Below are positions 1 through 8,068 of a DNA stretch of 24,234 nt, piece by piece. The stretch lies in contig UPXS01000026.1 of NCBI GenBank assembly GCA_900538355.1, positions 1 to 24,234 on the forward strand, read 5' to 3'. A program made the position numbers and the translations under genes. This DNA comes from an uncultured Veillonella sp. (lineage in GTDB: Bacteria; Bacillota; Negativicutes; Veillonellales; Veillonellaceae). Each line of letters opens with the position of its first letter. Positions within the stretch are counted from its first letter, which is position 1. The notes beneath the pieces are model-generated. The model was not told the DNA's origin, made no database searches, and saw only the letters and a list, made by a program, of their open reading frames with translations.

Positions 1-80
1 TCATTCCCAAAAAGTAGCTTAATTATATCTGTCCAACAAAATGGGTGCAGATCATCACCAGCCTCATAAGAGAATATATT

Positions 81-1541
81 TTATTTTTCCACTGTATCTT
101 CCACTGGAGTAGGAGGTACAGAAGAGTCTGTAGTTTGACCGTCACCCCACCATACGATACCGTATGTATGATTAAGAACAGAACGGTTAAATACAGGTGT
201 TTCGATGCCTGCCTTGCGTTGTTTAATATAGTCTTCAAGAGCAAGACCTGCAGTACGACCCATACGTACGATGGAACTAATATTAGTTAATACTAAGAAA
301 GCCATGAATAAATCGGCTAAATTCCATACTAGATCAAGGGAGGCGATAGATCCTACAAATGTCATGATAATTACGCCGATACGGAACAAATGAAGATAGA
401 ATCTCTTATCTGTTAAGTGGCTAATGTTAATTTCACCGTAGTAATAGTTACCAATTAAGGAACTGAAGGAGAACATTACGATAAAGATTGCTACCGCTGT
501 AGGTGCCCAAGAACCGAGTTGTTGTTCAAGGTTATGTTGCACTAGAGCTACACCAGTTAAGCCTGTTGTGCTATAGTCGCCAACGACGAGTACGATGAAA
601 GCAGAAGCTGTACAAATGATAAATGTATCAAGGAATACACCGAATGCTTGTACAAGACCTTGTTCAACAGGGTGGTTAACAGCTGCTGTAGCCGCTGCAT
701 TAGGTACAGAACCTTCACCAGCTTCGTTAGAGAATAGACCGCGTTTAATACCATTCATTACAGTTGCGCCTAGCAAGCCACCGCCTGCTGCTACAGGTTC
801 AAAAGCGGAAGAGAAAATAGTGTAGATTACATGTGGGAATTGAGTAATATTCATAATTACCACGAATAATGCAGTAGCGATGTATAGAACCGCCATGATT
901 GGAACGATGATTTCAGATGCTTTAGCAACGCGACTGATACCACCGAAAATGATAATGCCAAGAAGAATTGCTACTACAGCGCCAGTATAGGATACATCGA
1001 AGTTGAATACTTGGAGAGATGCAGCCAATGTATTAGCTTGTACAGAGTTGTAAATCCAACCATATGTAATACTGATCAAAATTGCAAATAAAACAGATAA
1101 TGCTTTATTGTTTAAACCATAGCGAATGTAGTATGCTGGACCACCGTAAAAGCCGCCTTTAGCAACAGGTTCTTTGTAGATTTGTGCCAATGTAGATTCG
1201 ATAAAACCTGTAGCAGCACCGATGAGTGCAATAACCCACATCCAGAAGACTGCACCAGGACCACCGAGTACAACGGCGATTGCAATACCTGCGATATTAC
1301 CAACACCTACACGAGATGCAGTACTAACACAGAATGCTTGGAATGAGGATACATGATTTTTTTCAGTAGAACTACCTGCACCACTGATTACGAGGCGAAT
1401 CATTTCTTTGATCATCCGAATTTGTACAAAATTCGTTGTCATTGTAAAGAAGAGACCTGCGCCGATGAGGATAAAGATGATGAAATAGCTCCATAAATAA
1501 CCATTTATGGTAGAGATAGCATCATTGAGCATTGCTTCCAT
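81..1541 (-). CDS. Sodium:alanine symporter family (AGCS) amino-acid transporter
   Basis: Integral membrane carrier of 486 residues that should import alanine or glycine with Na+. The AGCS signature is clear: residues 68-120 hold the conserved block with VGVGNIAGIA (78-87) and GGPGAVFWMW (93-102), GGFYGGPAYY lies at 129-138, and GLFSNEAGEGSVPNAAAT at 268-285. About ten hydrophobic segments are visible and the length is normal for the family. The ATG at 1541 follows an AAGGGG ribosome binding site; a second ATG three codons in is a less likely start. The gene stands alone on the minus strand, downstream of the GntR terminator, with its own probable promoter at 1571-1598. I see no terminator in the 80 bases left of its stop. 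The exact substrate (alanine, glycine or both) cannot be read from sequence. Confidence 0.93.
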   Translation of the reverse strand: MEAMLNDAISTINGYLWSYFIIFILIGAGLFFTMTTNFVQIRMIKEMIRLVISGAGSSTEKNHVSSFQAFCVSTASRVGVGNIAGIAIAVVLGGPGAVFWMWVIALIGAATGFIESTLAQIYKEPVAKGGFYGGPAYYIRYGLNNKALSVLFAILISITYGWIYNSVQANTLAASLQVFNFDVSYTGAVVAILLGIIIFGGISRVAKASEIIVPIMAVLYIATALFVVIMNITQFPHVIYTIFSSAFEPVAAGGGLLGATVMNGIKRGLFSNEAGEGSVPNAAATAAVNHPVEQGLVQAFGVFLDTFIICTASAFIVLVVGDYSTTGLTGVALVQHNLEQQLGSWAPTAVAIFIVMFSFSSLIGNYYYGEINISHLTDKRFYLHLFRIGVIIMTFVGSIASLDLVWNLADLFMAFLVLTNISSIVRMGRTAGLALEDYIKQRKAGIETPVFNRSVLNHTYGIVWWGDGQTTDSSVPPTPVEDTVEK

Positions 1542-1570
1542 AAAAAAGCCCCTTTCATATAAAATAATTC

Positions 1571-1598
1571 TATATAGTTATTGATGTTATTGTATCAA
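1571..1598 (-). promoter_or_regulatory. Probable promoter of the AGCS transporter, with inverted repeat
   Basis: On the minus strand TTGATA (complement of 1593-1598) is followed after 16 bases by TATATA (1571-1576), or after 18 bases by TATAGA (1569-1574). The -35 region is half of an inverted repeat, TTGAT-8-ATCAA (1581-1598), a plausible operator position. The spacing is seen; promoter function is inferred. Confidence 0.42.
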
Positions 1599-1609
1599 TT
1601 TCTATAGAG

Positions 1610-1647
1610 TCTGTAAAATAAAAATCCCTCACAAACGTGAGGGATTT
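1610..1647 (-). terminator. Rho-independent terminator after the GntR regulator gene
   Basis: Arms 1622-1632 and 1637-1647 pair perfectly over 11 bp (AAATCCCTCAC with GTGAGGGATTT) around a 4-base loop. On the minus strand the stem runs into a T-rich tract (1610-1621). It lies 40 bases beyond the stop of the regulator gene and separates it from the transporter. Confidence 0.85.
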
Positions 1648-1686
1648 GTTAGTCATTTATTATTCTATTGTAGGTAAGGGAACTTC

Positions 1687-2379
1687 TTATGCCTTGATAA
1701 ATTCTTGGGATTCTTCCATACCTTTTAATAAGGTTTGTTCAGAGTGTTCCATGTGAATCTGAGCCAATTTACGAGCTTGTGTTGCGTTATGAGAGGCAAT
1801 CGCTTCTACGAGTTGGCGATGTTCTTCCCATGTTTTTCTAAGACGACCCGGTTGGTTCATGGAGAAACTACGGAATCGGTAGGTTTGCTCTCGCAAGTTG
1901 TGCACGATGTCTGCAAGTCGTTCGTTACGAGAGGCACGGTATAGTACTTCATGGAACTCAACGTCCGCTGCTACAACGGATTCCATATCTTTGTTTTCCA
2001 TATGGTCGCCAATCTCTACGAGCATTCGTTCTAATGTTTCGATTTCTTCCGCCGTAATACGCTCTGCTGCAAGACCTGCTGCGAGCTCTTCGAGGGCAGA
2101 TCGAATTTCAAATACTTGGGTAATATCCTTTAACGATATATTGGCCACATATGTGCCACGGCGAGGCACCATGACAACAAAGCCTTCTAGTTCAAGTTTA
2201 CGTATAGCTTCGCGAATTGGTGTACGGCTTACGCCTAGTTCTTCGGCTAGAGGAATTTCCATGAGGCGTTCGCCCGGTTTTAAAATGCCATCTTGAATTG
2301 CTTGACGCAATGTTTCACTTACAACTTCGCGTAGAGGTTTATACGCATCGAGGCGTATGGGTTGTAACCGTTTTGTCAT
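1687..2379 (-). CDS. GntR-family transcriptional regulator with FCD domain
   Basis: DNA-binding regulator of 230 residues. Residues 11-78 form the GntR winged helix-turn-helix, with recognition region SRTPIREAIRKLELEG at 51-66. Residues 85-215 are an all-helical FCD ligand domain. Its usual metal ligands appear present as Asp139, His143, His187 and His209, so a metal plus an organic acid is the likely effector; the identity is unknown. The reading frame extends 15 codons further upstream, but I chose the ATG at 2379 because it has an AGGAGG site just before it and overlaps the ispE stop as ATGA. That overlap implies co-transcription and translational coupling with ispE. The nearest possible target other than itself is the adjacent alanine symporter, which is inference only. 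Confidence 0.92.
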   Translation of the reverse strand: MTKRLQPIRLDAYKPLREVVSETLRQAIQDGILKPGERLMEIPLAEELGVSRTPIREAIRKLELEGFVVMVPRRGTYVANISLKDITQVFEIRSALEELAAGLAAERITAEEIETLERMLVEIGDHMENKDMESVVAADVEFHEVLYRASRNERLADIVHNLREQTYRFRSFSMNQPGRLRKTWEEHRQLVEAIASHNATQARKLAQIHMEHSEQTLLKGMEESQEFIKA

Positions 2380-3272
2380 GGTAAGTCCTCCTGTGTACAT
2401 GTTTTTGTAATGAGCGATAGCCAATCATGTCCTGCTGCTTTGATCTCTTCTTGTAATTGCAATGCTTCCATAGGTTTGTCTAGCAATACTACCATAGTAG
2501 GACCACTGCCGGTCATGATGGTTGGGTATCCACGACTTGTAAAGAACTCTTTGCAGATGACAAGTTCTTCGTGGTCAGGAAAGAGTAGTTCTTCAAATGT
2601 ATTAGCACTAGCAAGGAAAGCAGATTTTAAGTCATTGTTTTCTAGGTGTCGTTGGACTGTATCGATGGTTTGTTTCGTTGCTACGGACTTGCCTGTGAAG
2701 CGTCCATAAGCAGCTGCTGTAGATACAGAAACTTTTGGTTTTACTAGTAATAGCCAATGTGGCTCTGGAGATTTTCCATAGGTTAATATTTCGCCACGAC
2801 CTGTTCCACGTGCTGTACCACCTTGTAATAGGAATGGCACATCAGAGCCAAGTGTAGCACCTATTTTTAATAGTTCCTCTTGGGTGAGGCGCAAGTCCCA
2901 GAAACGGTTGAGACCCTTTAACATAGCAGCCGCATCAGCACTGCCACCACCAAGACCGGCTTGGATCGGTACGCGTTTTAATAGGTGGATTGCAGCCCCC
3001 GCTTTGCAGCCTGTATAGGCTTGGATTGCTCGTAATGCTTTGAGGGCAAGATTTTCTTCGCCGTAAGTAACGAGTTTTTGCATATACTCAGGCAATTCTG
3101 GAGCGCCACCGGAGAATACTACGGAATGATGCTTAGCAAAATAAATGGAATCGCTAAGGCGAATCGATTGGAAGATAGAGTCGATATCGTGGTATCCATC
3201 TTCACGCTTGCCTGTAATAGCAAGACCAATATTAATTTTACTGCAACCGAGTTGCTCAAAACTTTTACTCAT
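2376..3272 (-). CDS. ispE: 4-diphosphocytidyl-2-C-methyl-D-erythritol kinase (IspE)
   Basis: Cytosolic GHMP-family kinase that phosphorylates the 2-hydroxyl of CDP-methylerythritol with ATP in the MEP (non-mevalonate) pathway to isopentenyl diphosphate. The chosen protein is 298 residues. SKIN at 11-14 carries the conserved Lys12, the ATP loop is PIQAGLGGGSADAAA at 102-116, and GSDVPF at 142-147 carries the catalytic Asp144. KREDGYHDIDSIFQSI (22-37) is the substrate-side motif. An upstream in-frame ATG at 3296 would add 8 residues, but the ATG at 3272 has a GAGG site before it and gives the usual N-terminus. First gene of a two-gene unit with the GntR regulator (4-base overlap). Confidence 0.95.
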   Translation of the reverse strand: MSKSFEQLGCSKINIGLAITGKREDGYHDIDSIFQSIRLSDSIYFAKHHSVVFSGGAPELPEYMQKLVTYGEENLALKALRAIQAYTGCKAGAAIHLLKRVPIQAGLGGGSADAAAMLKGLNRFWDLRLTQEELLKIGATLGSDVPFLLQGGTARGTGRGEILTYGKSPEPHWLLLVKPKVSVSTAAAYGRFTGKSVATKQTIDTVQRHLENNDLKSAFLASANTFEELLFPDHEELVICKEFFTSRGYPTIMTGSGPTMVVLLDKPMEALQLQEEIKAAGHDWLSLITKTCTQEDLP

Positions 3273-3340
3273 AATAGCCTCGTTTATAACGTACATAATA
3301 TATGCAGTATATATGTTTATTTTATACTCTTATAAAGTGA

Positions 3341-3369
3341 TTGAAAATAACCATTAAGTGGTTTATGAT
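3341..3369 (+). promoter_or_regulatory. Probable promoter of the YitT-family gene
   Basis: TTGAAA (3341-3346), a 17-base spacer and TATGAT (3364-3369) make a good sigma-70-type promoter about 110 bases before the ATG. The spacer contains the inverted repeat AACCA-5-TGGTT (3349-3363), which would sit on the promoter like an operator. The match is visible; function is inferred. Confidence 0.55.
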
Positions 3370-3477
3370 GAATTTGTATACGCATATTGTTTTATTCCTA
3401 AATGTATTGTAAATAGCGTATGTTTTAGTTAGTTCATTATAGAATATTTATAGTGAAATGGCAATTTGGAGGGACCT

Positions 3478-4398
3478 ATGTTCGCTAAGTATAAAACTGT
3501 TGTCTATGAAAGCCTCATGGTCATCCTTGGGTGCGCCATATTTGGTGCGGGCATTGATGCCTTTGTATTGCCACATAAATTGGTTAGTACAGGTATTAGT
3601 GGGGTAGGCTTAATTTTGTATTACTTAACGGGCTTATCCGTTGGTTCTTGGAATATGATTTTAAATATTCCTATATTTTGGGCCGCCTGGAAGTGGCTAG
3701 GTACCCGTGTTGTTATCAAGACCTTGTATGGCACGTTGATGCTGTCTTGGATGGTTGATCTATTTAACTTCTTACAATATGACATGATCATCAAAGACCC
3801 TTTGCTGAGTTCCATGATGGCCGGTATTACTACTGGTGTAGGTCTTGGTATTGTATACCGCGTCGGTGGTAACACGGGCGGTCTTGATCCGATTGCTCTT
3901 ATTGTACGCAAGTATTATGGACTTCAAATGGGGTCCATTAATAGTGCCATCAACTGTGCTATCCTTGTGGCCGCTATTGGCGTTGTTGGCCTTGAAGCGG
4001 TAGCGGTTACGCTTATTAGTGTCTATGTGTATACCATCATTACGAATAAGGTGGTTATTGGCTTTAACCAGCGGAAGGTTGCTTTCATCATTACCTATCG
4101 TACCGATGAGGTCTGTGAATGTATCATCAATAAGGTTGGTCGTGGAGCAACTATCATTAATGGCATTGGTGCCTATACGCGGACGCCGAAGCAAATCGTT
4201 ATGGTAGCCGTTAATCTCTTGCAAGTAAATAAATTGAAAGAGGTTATTCAAGAGGCGGATCCAAATGTGTTCATCTTAATAACTGATGCGCAAGAGGTCA
4301 TTGGTCAAGGCTTTACGCAACCGATTATCCCTACTGAAGTGTGTGAACAGTTAAAAGATAAGAGTACTACACAAGAAGGAAGTACAAAAATTGTATAG
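3478..4398 (+). CDS. YitT family membrane protein (DUF161 + DUF2179)
   Basis: Membrane protein of 306 residues and unknown biochemical function, related to Bacillus YitT. The first ~195 residues hold about five or six hydrophobic segments, with the family's GGNTGGLDP motif at 130-138. Residues ~222-276 form the soluble DUF2179 domain (GRGATIINGIGAYT at 221-234), usually found attached to this membrane part. The ATG at 3478 is preceded by GGAGGG (3468-3473); a TTG four codons upstream keeps the frame but would overlap that site, so it was rejected. It appears monocistronic: a probable promoter lies at 3341-3369 and a 222-base gap follows. No terminator is obvious after it. Confidence 0.9.
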   Translation: MFAKYKTVVYESLMVILGCAIFGAGIDAFVLPHKLVSTGISGVGLILYYLTGLSVGSWNMILNIPIFWAAWKWLGTRVVIKTLYGTLMLSWMVDLFNFLQYDMIIKDPLLSSMMAGITTGVGLGIVYRVGGNTGGLDPIALIVRKYYGLQMGSINSAINCAILVAAIGVVGLEAVAVTLISVYVYTIITNKVVIGFNQRKVAFIITYRTDEVCECIINKVGRGATIINGIGAYTRTPKQIVMVAVNLLQVNKLKEVIQEADPNVFILITDAQEVIGQGFTQPIIPTEVCEQLKDKSTTQEGSTKIV

Positions 4399-4562
4399 TA
4401 CCACTAAGTAAAACTGAAAAATAATATATTTGTCATCTAATATTAATCATGTGTAAATATAATATTTTGTGAGTAATATATACATTTTGAGTTTCTAGAT
4501 ATGTATTAGTAAATGGTTTGTAGAAAAATAGTAAAGCAAACTGTCAGTAGAAAATAGTAAAA

Positions 4563-4620
4563 CCATAAAATTTAGTAAGACTTGAGGGCTAAGCCCTTGT
4601 GATGAGATTAGGAGGTTCCT
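4563..4620 (+). other. Leader of pgm with small hairpin and strong ribosome binding site
   Basis: The end of the 222-base gap before pgm has a short stem AGGGC-TAA-GCCCT (about 4585-4597) not followed by T residues, so it is not a terminator, and then AGGAGG seven bases or so before the ATG. Further upstream the near-repeat TAGAAAA(A)TAGTAAA occurs at 4521-4535 and 4548-4561. I could not fix a convincing promoter; TATAAT occurs at 4458-4463 without a good -35. Confidence 0.3.
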
Positions 4621-6258
4621 ATGGCTCATAAATTAGCAGGTATGCCTGTACAAGAACAAGATATTATAGATGTACAAACTCTGGTGGATGCCTATTTTGA
4701 CAATGCACCAGATGTAACTGATCCGACACAACTCGTCTCCTTTGGTACATCAGGCCACCGTGGTACCTCTTTAAATGGTACCTTTACGGATTTACATGTC
4801 GCGGCTATTACACAGGCCATCTGTGATGGTCGTGGTCAATTTGGTGCAACAGGTCCCATTTTTGTGGGCCAAGATACACATGCTTTATCTCAGCCTGCAT
4901 TAGTAACCGTGCTTGAGGTACTTGCTGGTAATGGCGTGATTGCCATGGTTGATGCGGATATGGACTTTGTTCCAACGCCATCTGTGTCTCGTGCTATCAT
5001 CCGATATAATGAAAGTCACGATAAAAAAGCAGATGGTATCGTTATTACACCATCCCACAATCCTCCAGATAATGGGGGCATTAAGTATAATGCTACCAAC
5101 GGTGGCCCTGCAGATACGTTGATTACAAAATGGATTGAAACACGTGCCAATGAGTACGTTCGTGCTTATTGTGAATTAGAAGGGTTCAAACGCATTAGCA
5201 TAGATAATATTGAACCAGATCAACAAGTTCCGTATGACTATAAGGGCTTATATGTGGAAGAATTATCCTCTATTATTAATATGGAGGCTATTCAAAGTGC
5301 GAAGCCTAAGGTTCTTGTCAATGCATTAGGTGGCAGTGGCCTTGGTTATTGGCGTGCTATTAAAGAACGATATAATCTCAATATGGATATCATCAATGAT
5401 GAGTACGATCCGACCTTTAGCTTTATGACCTATGACCATGATGGCAAGGTGCGTATGGATTGCTCTTCTGAATATGCGATGGCTGATGTAATTAAACAAA
5501 TTGGCAATTATGATCTCGCTGTTGGCAATGATCCAGACTATGACCGCTATGGTATCGTTACTGCAGAGGGTCTTACTTCTCCAAATGCATTCCTTACGGC
5601 TGCTGCGGATTATTTGTTTACTACCCGTGGTTGGACAGATAAAGGGGTAGGTAAAACCGTTGTTTGCACCACTATGATTGATAAATGGGCGGCTGTTAAA
5701 GATATTCCGGTTTATGAGGTTCCGGTAGGCTTTAAATATTTTAGCTCCCTATTATTCGATGGAGAGATTGGCATTGGCGGTGAAGAATCTGCAGGCGCAT
5801 CGTTCCTCAAAAAGGATGGCACCGTATGGACTACCGATAAAGACGGCATGGTAATGGCGCTTCTAGCGATGGAAATGTATGCTGTCATGGGTGCTACCGT
5901 TGATCGCCTCTACAATAATATTGTTGAAGGTTGTGGGGACCCACGATTTGGTCGCATCGATGCGGCTTGTACAAAGGCGGCAAAGGCCAAGTTGAAACAA
6001 TTAAATGCTAGTTCCATTACAGCCACAGAGGTAGATGGAGACCCTATTACTAACATACGTACTACGTCCTTGTACAAGGATATGCCAATTGATGGCGTTC
6101 GCGTAGAAACGGAAACAGGTTGGTTTGTGGCGCGTCCATCTGGTACAGAGGATTTGTATAAAATTTATGGTGAAAGCTATAAAGGGGATAAAGGCTTAGT
6201 AGCGTTATTGACCGCAGGAGAGTCCATCGTAACGGCTGCATTATCCGATGAAGTATAA
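4621..6258 (+). CDS. pgm: Phosphoglucomutase, alpha-D-glucose phosphate-specific
   Basis: Cytosolic enzyme of 545 residues interconverting glucose-1-phosphate and glucose-6-phosphate, feeding nucleotide-sugar, LPS and glycogen-type synthesis. It belongs to the alpha-D-phosphohexomutase superfamily and all four landmark motifs are intact: the catalytic phosphoserine loop TPSHNPP at 143-149 (Ser145), the Mg2+ loop GNDPDYDR at 302-309 (Asp304, Asp306, Asp308), the sugar-binding GGEESAG at 386-392, and the phosphate-binding RPSGTED at 505-511. Length and the TSGHRG motif near residue 43 match the E. coli Pgm type rather than the shorter phosphomannomutase type. The ATG follows AGGAGG. It seems monocistronic. 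Confidence 0.95.
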   Translation: MAHKLAGMPVQEQDIIDVQTLVDAYFDNAPDVTDPTQLVSFGTSGHRGTSLNGTFTDLHVAAITQAICDGRGQFGATGPIFVGQDTHALSQPALVTVLEVLAGNGVIAMVDADMDFVPTPSVSRAIIRYNESHDKKADGIVITPSHNPPDNGGIKYNATNGGPADTLITKWIETRANEYVRAYCELEGFKRISIDNIEPDQQVPYDYKGLYVEELSSIINMEAIQSAKPKVLVNALGGSGLGYWRAIKERYNLNMDIINDEYDPTFSFMTYDHDGKVRMDCSSEYAMADVIKQIGNYDLAVGNDPDYDRYGIVTAEGLTSPNAFLTAAADYLFTTRGWTDKGVGKTVVCTTMIDKWAAVKDIPVYEVPVGFKYFSSLLFDGEIGIGGEESAGASFLKKDGTVWTTDKDGMVMALLAMEMYAVMGATVDRLYNNIVEGCGDPRFGRIDAACTKAAKAKLKQLNASSITATEVDGDPITNIRTTSLYKDMPIDGVRVETETGWFVARPSGTEDLYKIYGESYKGDKGLVALLTAGESIVTAALSDEV

Positions 6259-6314
6259 AATGTTATTTTTACATGAAAACTCATGAAGATTTCACCGTAG
6301 AAAAGTAATAAATG

Positions 6315-6323
6315 TGATATAAT
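6315..6323 (+). promoter_or_regulatory. Extended -10 promoter element before the ACT-domain gene
   Basis: TGTGATATAAT ends at 6323 with TATAAT at 6318-6323 and an extended TG at 6315-6316. No good -35 is seen at the usual distance, which fits an extended -10 promoter. It would start the ACT-PFL-wecA transcript about 60 bases before the first gene. Confidence 0.42.
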
Positions 6324-6392
6324 ATATTAATATAGTTTATTGAATACCCTATATGGGTTACATAGTTTGTAGTGCTCTGAAAAGGTGATGTT

Positions 6393-6668
6393 ATGAAATT
6401 AGTTGTTACCGTTGTCGGCGTTGACCGCGTTGGTATCATAGCTGGGGTTAGTACCGTACTTGCTGACCACGGTGTAAATATTCTGTCCATTAACCAAACC
6501 ATTCTTGATGGCGTTTTCAATATGATTATGATGTGTGAAACAAAGTCTGAAGATGTGAAAGATTTGACATCTATTCAAGAGGCTTTGACTACACTCGGTA
6601 AAGAGCTTGGTGTTGAAATCCGTGCACAACATGCTGATATTTTCTTAAGCATGCACCGTGTAGGATAG
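6393..6668 (+). CDS. ACT domain-containing protein (UPF0237)
   Basis: Small cytosolic protein of 91 residues, made of one ACT domain (about 3-80) that starts with the typical strand VVTVVGVDRVGIIAGVS at residues 4-20. ACT domains bind amino acids or other small ligands and regulate enzymes. This stand-alone type regularly sits next to a PFL/UPF0210 gene, as here (8 bases between stop and start). It may be the ligand-sensing partner of that protein; the ligand is not known. The start follows AAGGTG and a probable extended -10 promoter lies at 6315-6323. Confidence 0.9.
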   Translation: MKLVVTVVGVDRVGIIAGVSTVLADHGVNILSINQTILDGVFNMIMMCETKSEDVKDLTSIQEALTTLGKELGVEIRAQHADIFLSMHRVG

Positions 6669-6676
6669 GAGGCACT

Positions 6677-8035
6677 ATGTTATCTATTGACAATATTTTA
6701 GAAACGAATCAGATGATTCATGATAACAAGCTGGACGTACGTACCATTACAATGGGTATTAGCTTGCTTGAATGTGCATCTAGCTCTGGTAAAGAGTTAT
6801 GTGATCGAATTTATGATCGCATTACGAAAGAGGCAGAACATCTGGTATCTACTGGTGAGGATATTGAGCGTGAGTTTGGTATCCCTATCATTAACAAACG
6901 TATCTCTGTGACTCCTATCTCATTAGTGGCTGGCGGCAGTGATTTAACATCTTATGTTCCTATTGCAGAAGCGATGGATCGCGCAGCAAAAGCAGTAGGT
7001 GTAAACTTTATCGGCGGTTTCTCCGCTCTTGTAACAAAGGGTGCTACTCGTGCTGACCGCATTTTGATTGATTCTATTCCAGAAGCGTTGGCAACTACGG
7101 ATATTGTATGTAGCTCTGTAGGTGTTGGTTCTACAAAAACAGGTATCAACATGGACGCCGTTCGCGACATGGGTATTATCGTTAAGAAAACGGCAGAACT
7201 CACAAAGGATAATGATGCGCTTGGTTGTGCTAAGCTTGTTATTTTCTGTAATCCTGTAGAAGATAATCCATTTATGGCTGGTGCCTTCTTTGGTGTCACT
7301 GAAGGTGATAGTGCTATTTCTGTAGGCGTATCTGGTCCAGGCGTTGTAAAGCATGCACTAGAATCTGTACGGGGTCAATCCTTTGACGTGGTAGCAGAAA
7401 CAATTAAGCGCACTGCTTTCAAAATTACTCGTGTAGGCCAATTGGTAGCACAAGAGGCATCTCGTCGTCTTGGTAAACCATTCGGTATTATTGACTTGTC
7501 CTTGGCGCCAACACCAGCTGTAGGTGACTCGGTAGCTCACGTTCTTGAAGAAATGGGCTTATCCTCTTGTGGTTGTCATGGTACTACAGCAGCACTTGCA
7601 TTGCTGAATGATGCGGTGAAAAAAGGTGGCCTTATGGCATCTTCTCACGTAGGCGGTCTCAGTGGTGCATTTATTCCAGTATCTGAAGATGCAGGGATGA
7701 TTGATGCCGTATCTTGTGGCAGTTTATCCCTCGATAAATTAGAGGCCATGACATGTGTATGTTCTGTAGGCCTTGATATGATCGCTATTCCTGGAGACAC
7801 AACAGCGGATACAATTTCTGCAATCATTGCTGATGAATCTGCTATTGGTATGATTAATAATAAGACAACTGCGGTTCGTGTAATTCCTGTACCTGGTAAA
7901 ACAGTAGGTGAGGTTGTTGAGTTTGGTGGCTTGTTAGGCTATGCTCCAATCATTGAAGTGAGCCCATATAGTGCCGCTGAGTTCATTGCACGCGGTGGTC
8001 GTATTCCAGCCCCTATTCGTAGCTTAACGAATTAA
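6677..8035 (+). CDS. PFL family protein (UPF0210/DUF711)
   Basis: Cytosolic protein of 452 residues from the UPF0210 family, whose fold is related to pyruvate formate-lyase/ribonucleotide-reductase barrels although no catalytic activity is established. Recognisable family stretches are near the N-terminus (DVRTITMGISLLEC), in the middle (VNFIGGFSAL) and the SSCGCHGTTAALALLND segment around residues 295-312. The start has AGGAGG six bases upstream. It is paired with the ACT-domain gene and followed after 33 bases by wecA, so the three are probably one transcript. Its length is normal for the family. Confidence 0.9.
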   Translation: MLSIDNILETNQMIHDNKLDVRTITMGISLLECASSSGKELCDRIYDRITKEAEHLVSTGEDIEREFGIPIINKRISVTPISLVAGGSDLTSYVPIAEAMDRAAKAVGVNFIGGFSALVTKGATRADRILIDSIPEALATTDIVCSSVGVGSTKTGINMDAVRDMGIIVKKTAELTKDNDALGCAKLVIFCNPVEDNPFMAGAFFGVTEGDSAISVGVSGPGVVKHALESVRGQSFDVVAETIKRTAFKITRVGQLVAQEASRRLGKPFGIIDLSLAPTPAVGDSVAHVLEEMGLSSCGCHGTTAALALLNDAVKKGGLMASSHVGGLSGAFIPVSEDAGMIDAVSCGSLSLDKLEAMTCVCSVGLDMIAIPGDTTADTISAIIADESAIGMINNKTTAVRVIPVPGKTVGEVVEFGGLLGYAPIIEVSPYSAAEFIARGGRIPAPIRSLTN

Positions 8036-8068
8036 TATTGTTTTCAACCCAGTTGTTGGAGGTGTCTT

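Noticed and set aside
1..80. Open minus-strand frame continuing past the symporter stop codon to the window edge
   Set aside because: It is only 26 codons, lies in frame behind a normal family C-terminus, and has no start codon or ribosome binding site; a readthrough extension or downstream gene cannot be supported.
1898..2296. Plus-strand frame opposite the GntR regulator
   Set aside because: Serine/arginine-rich antisense translation of a clearly real gene; no supporting start site.
3772..4251. Minus-strand frame opposite the YitT-family gene
   Set aside because: Composition (Asn, Thr, Ile, Asp) reflects antisense reading of the membrane-protein codons; no ribosome binding site or promoter.
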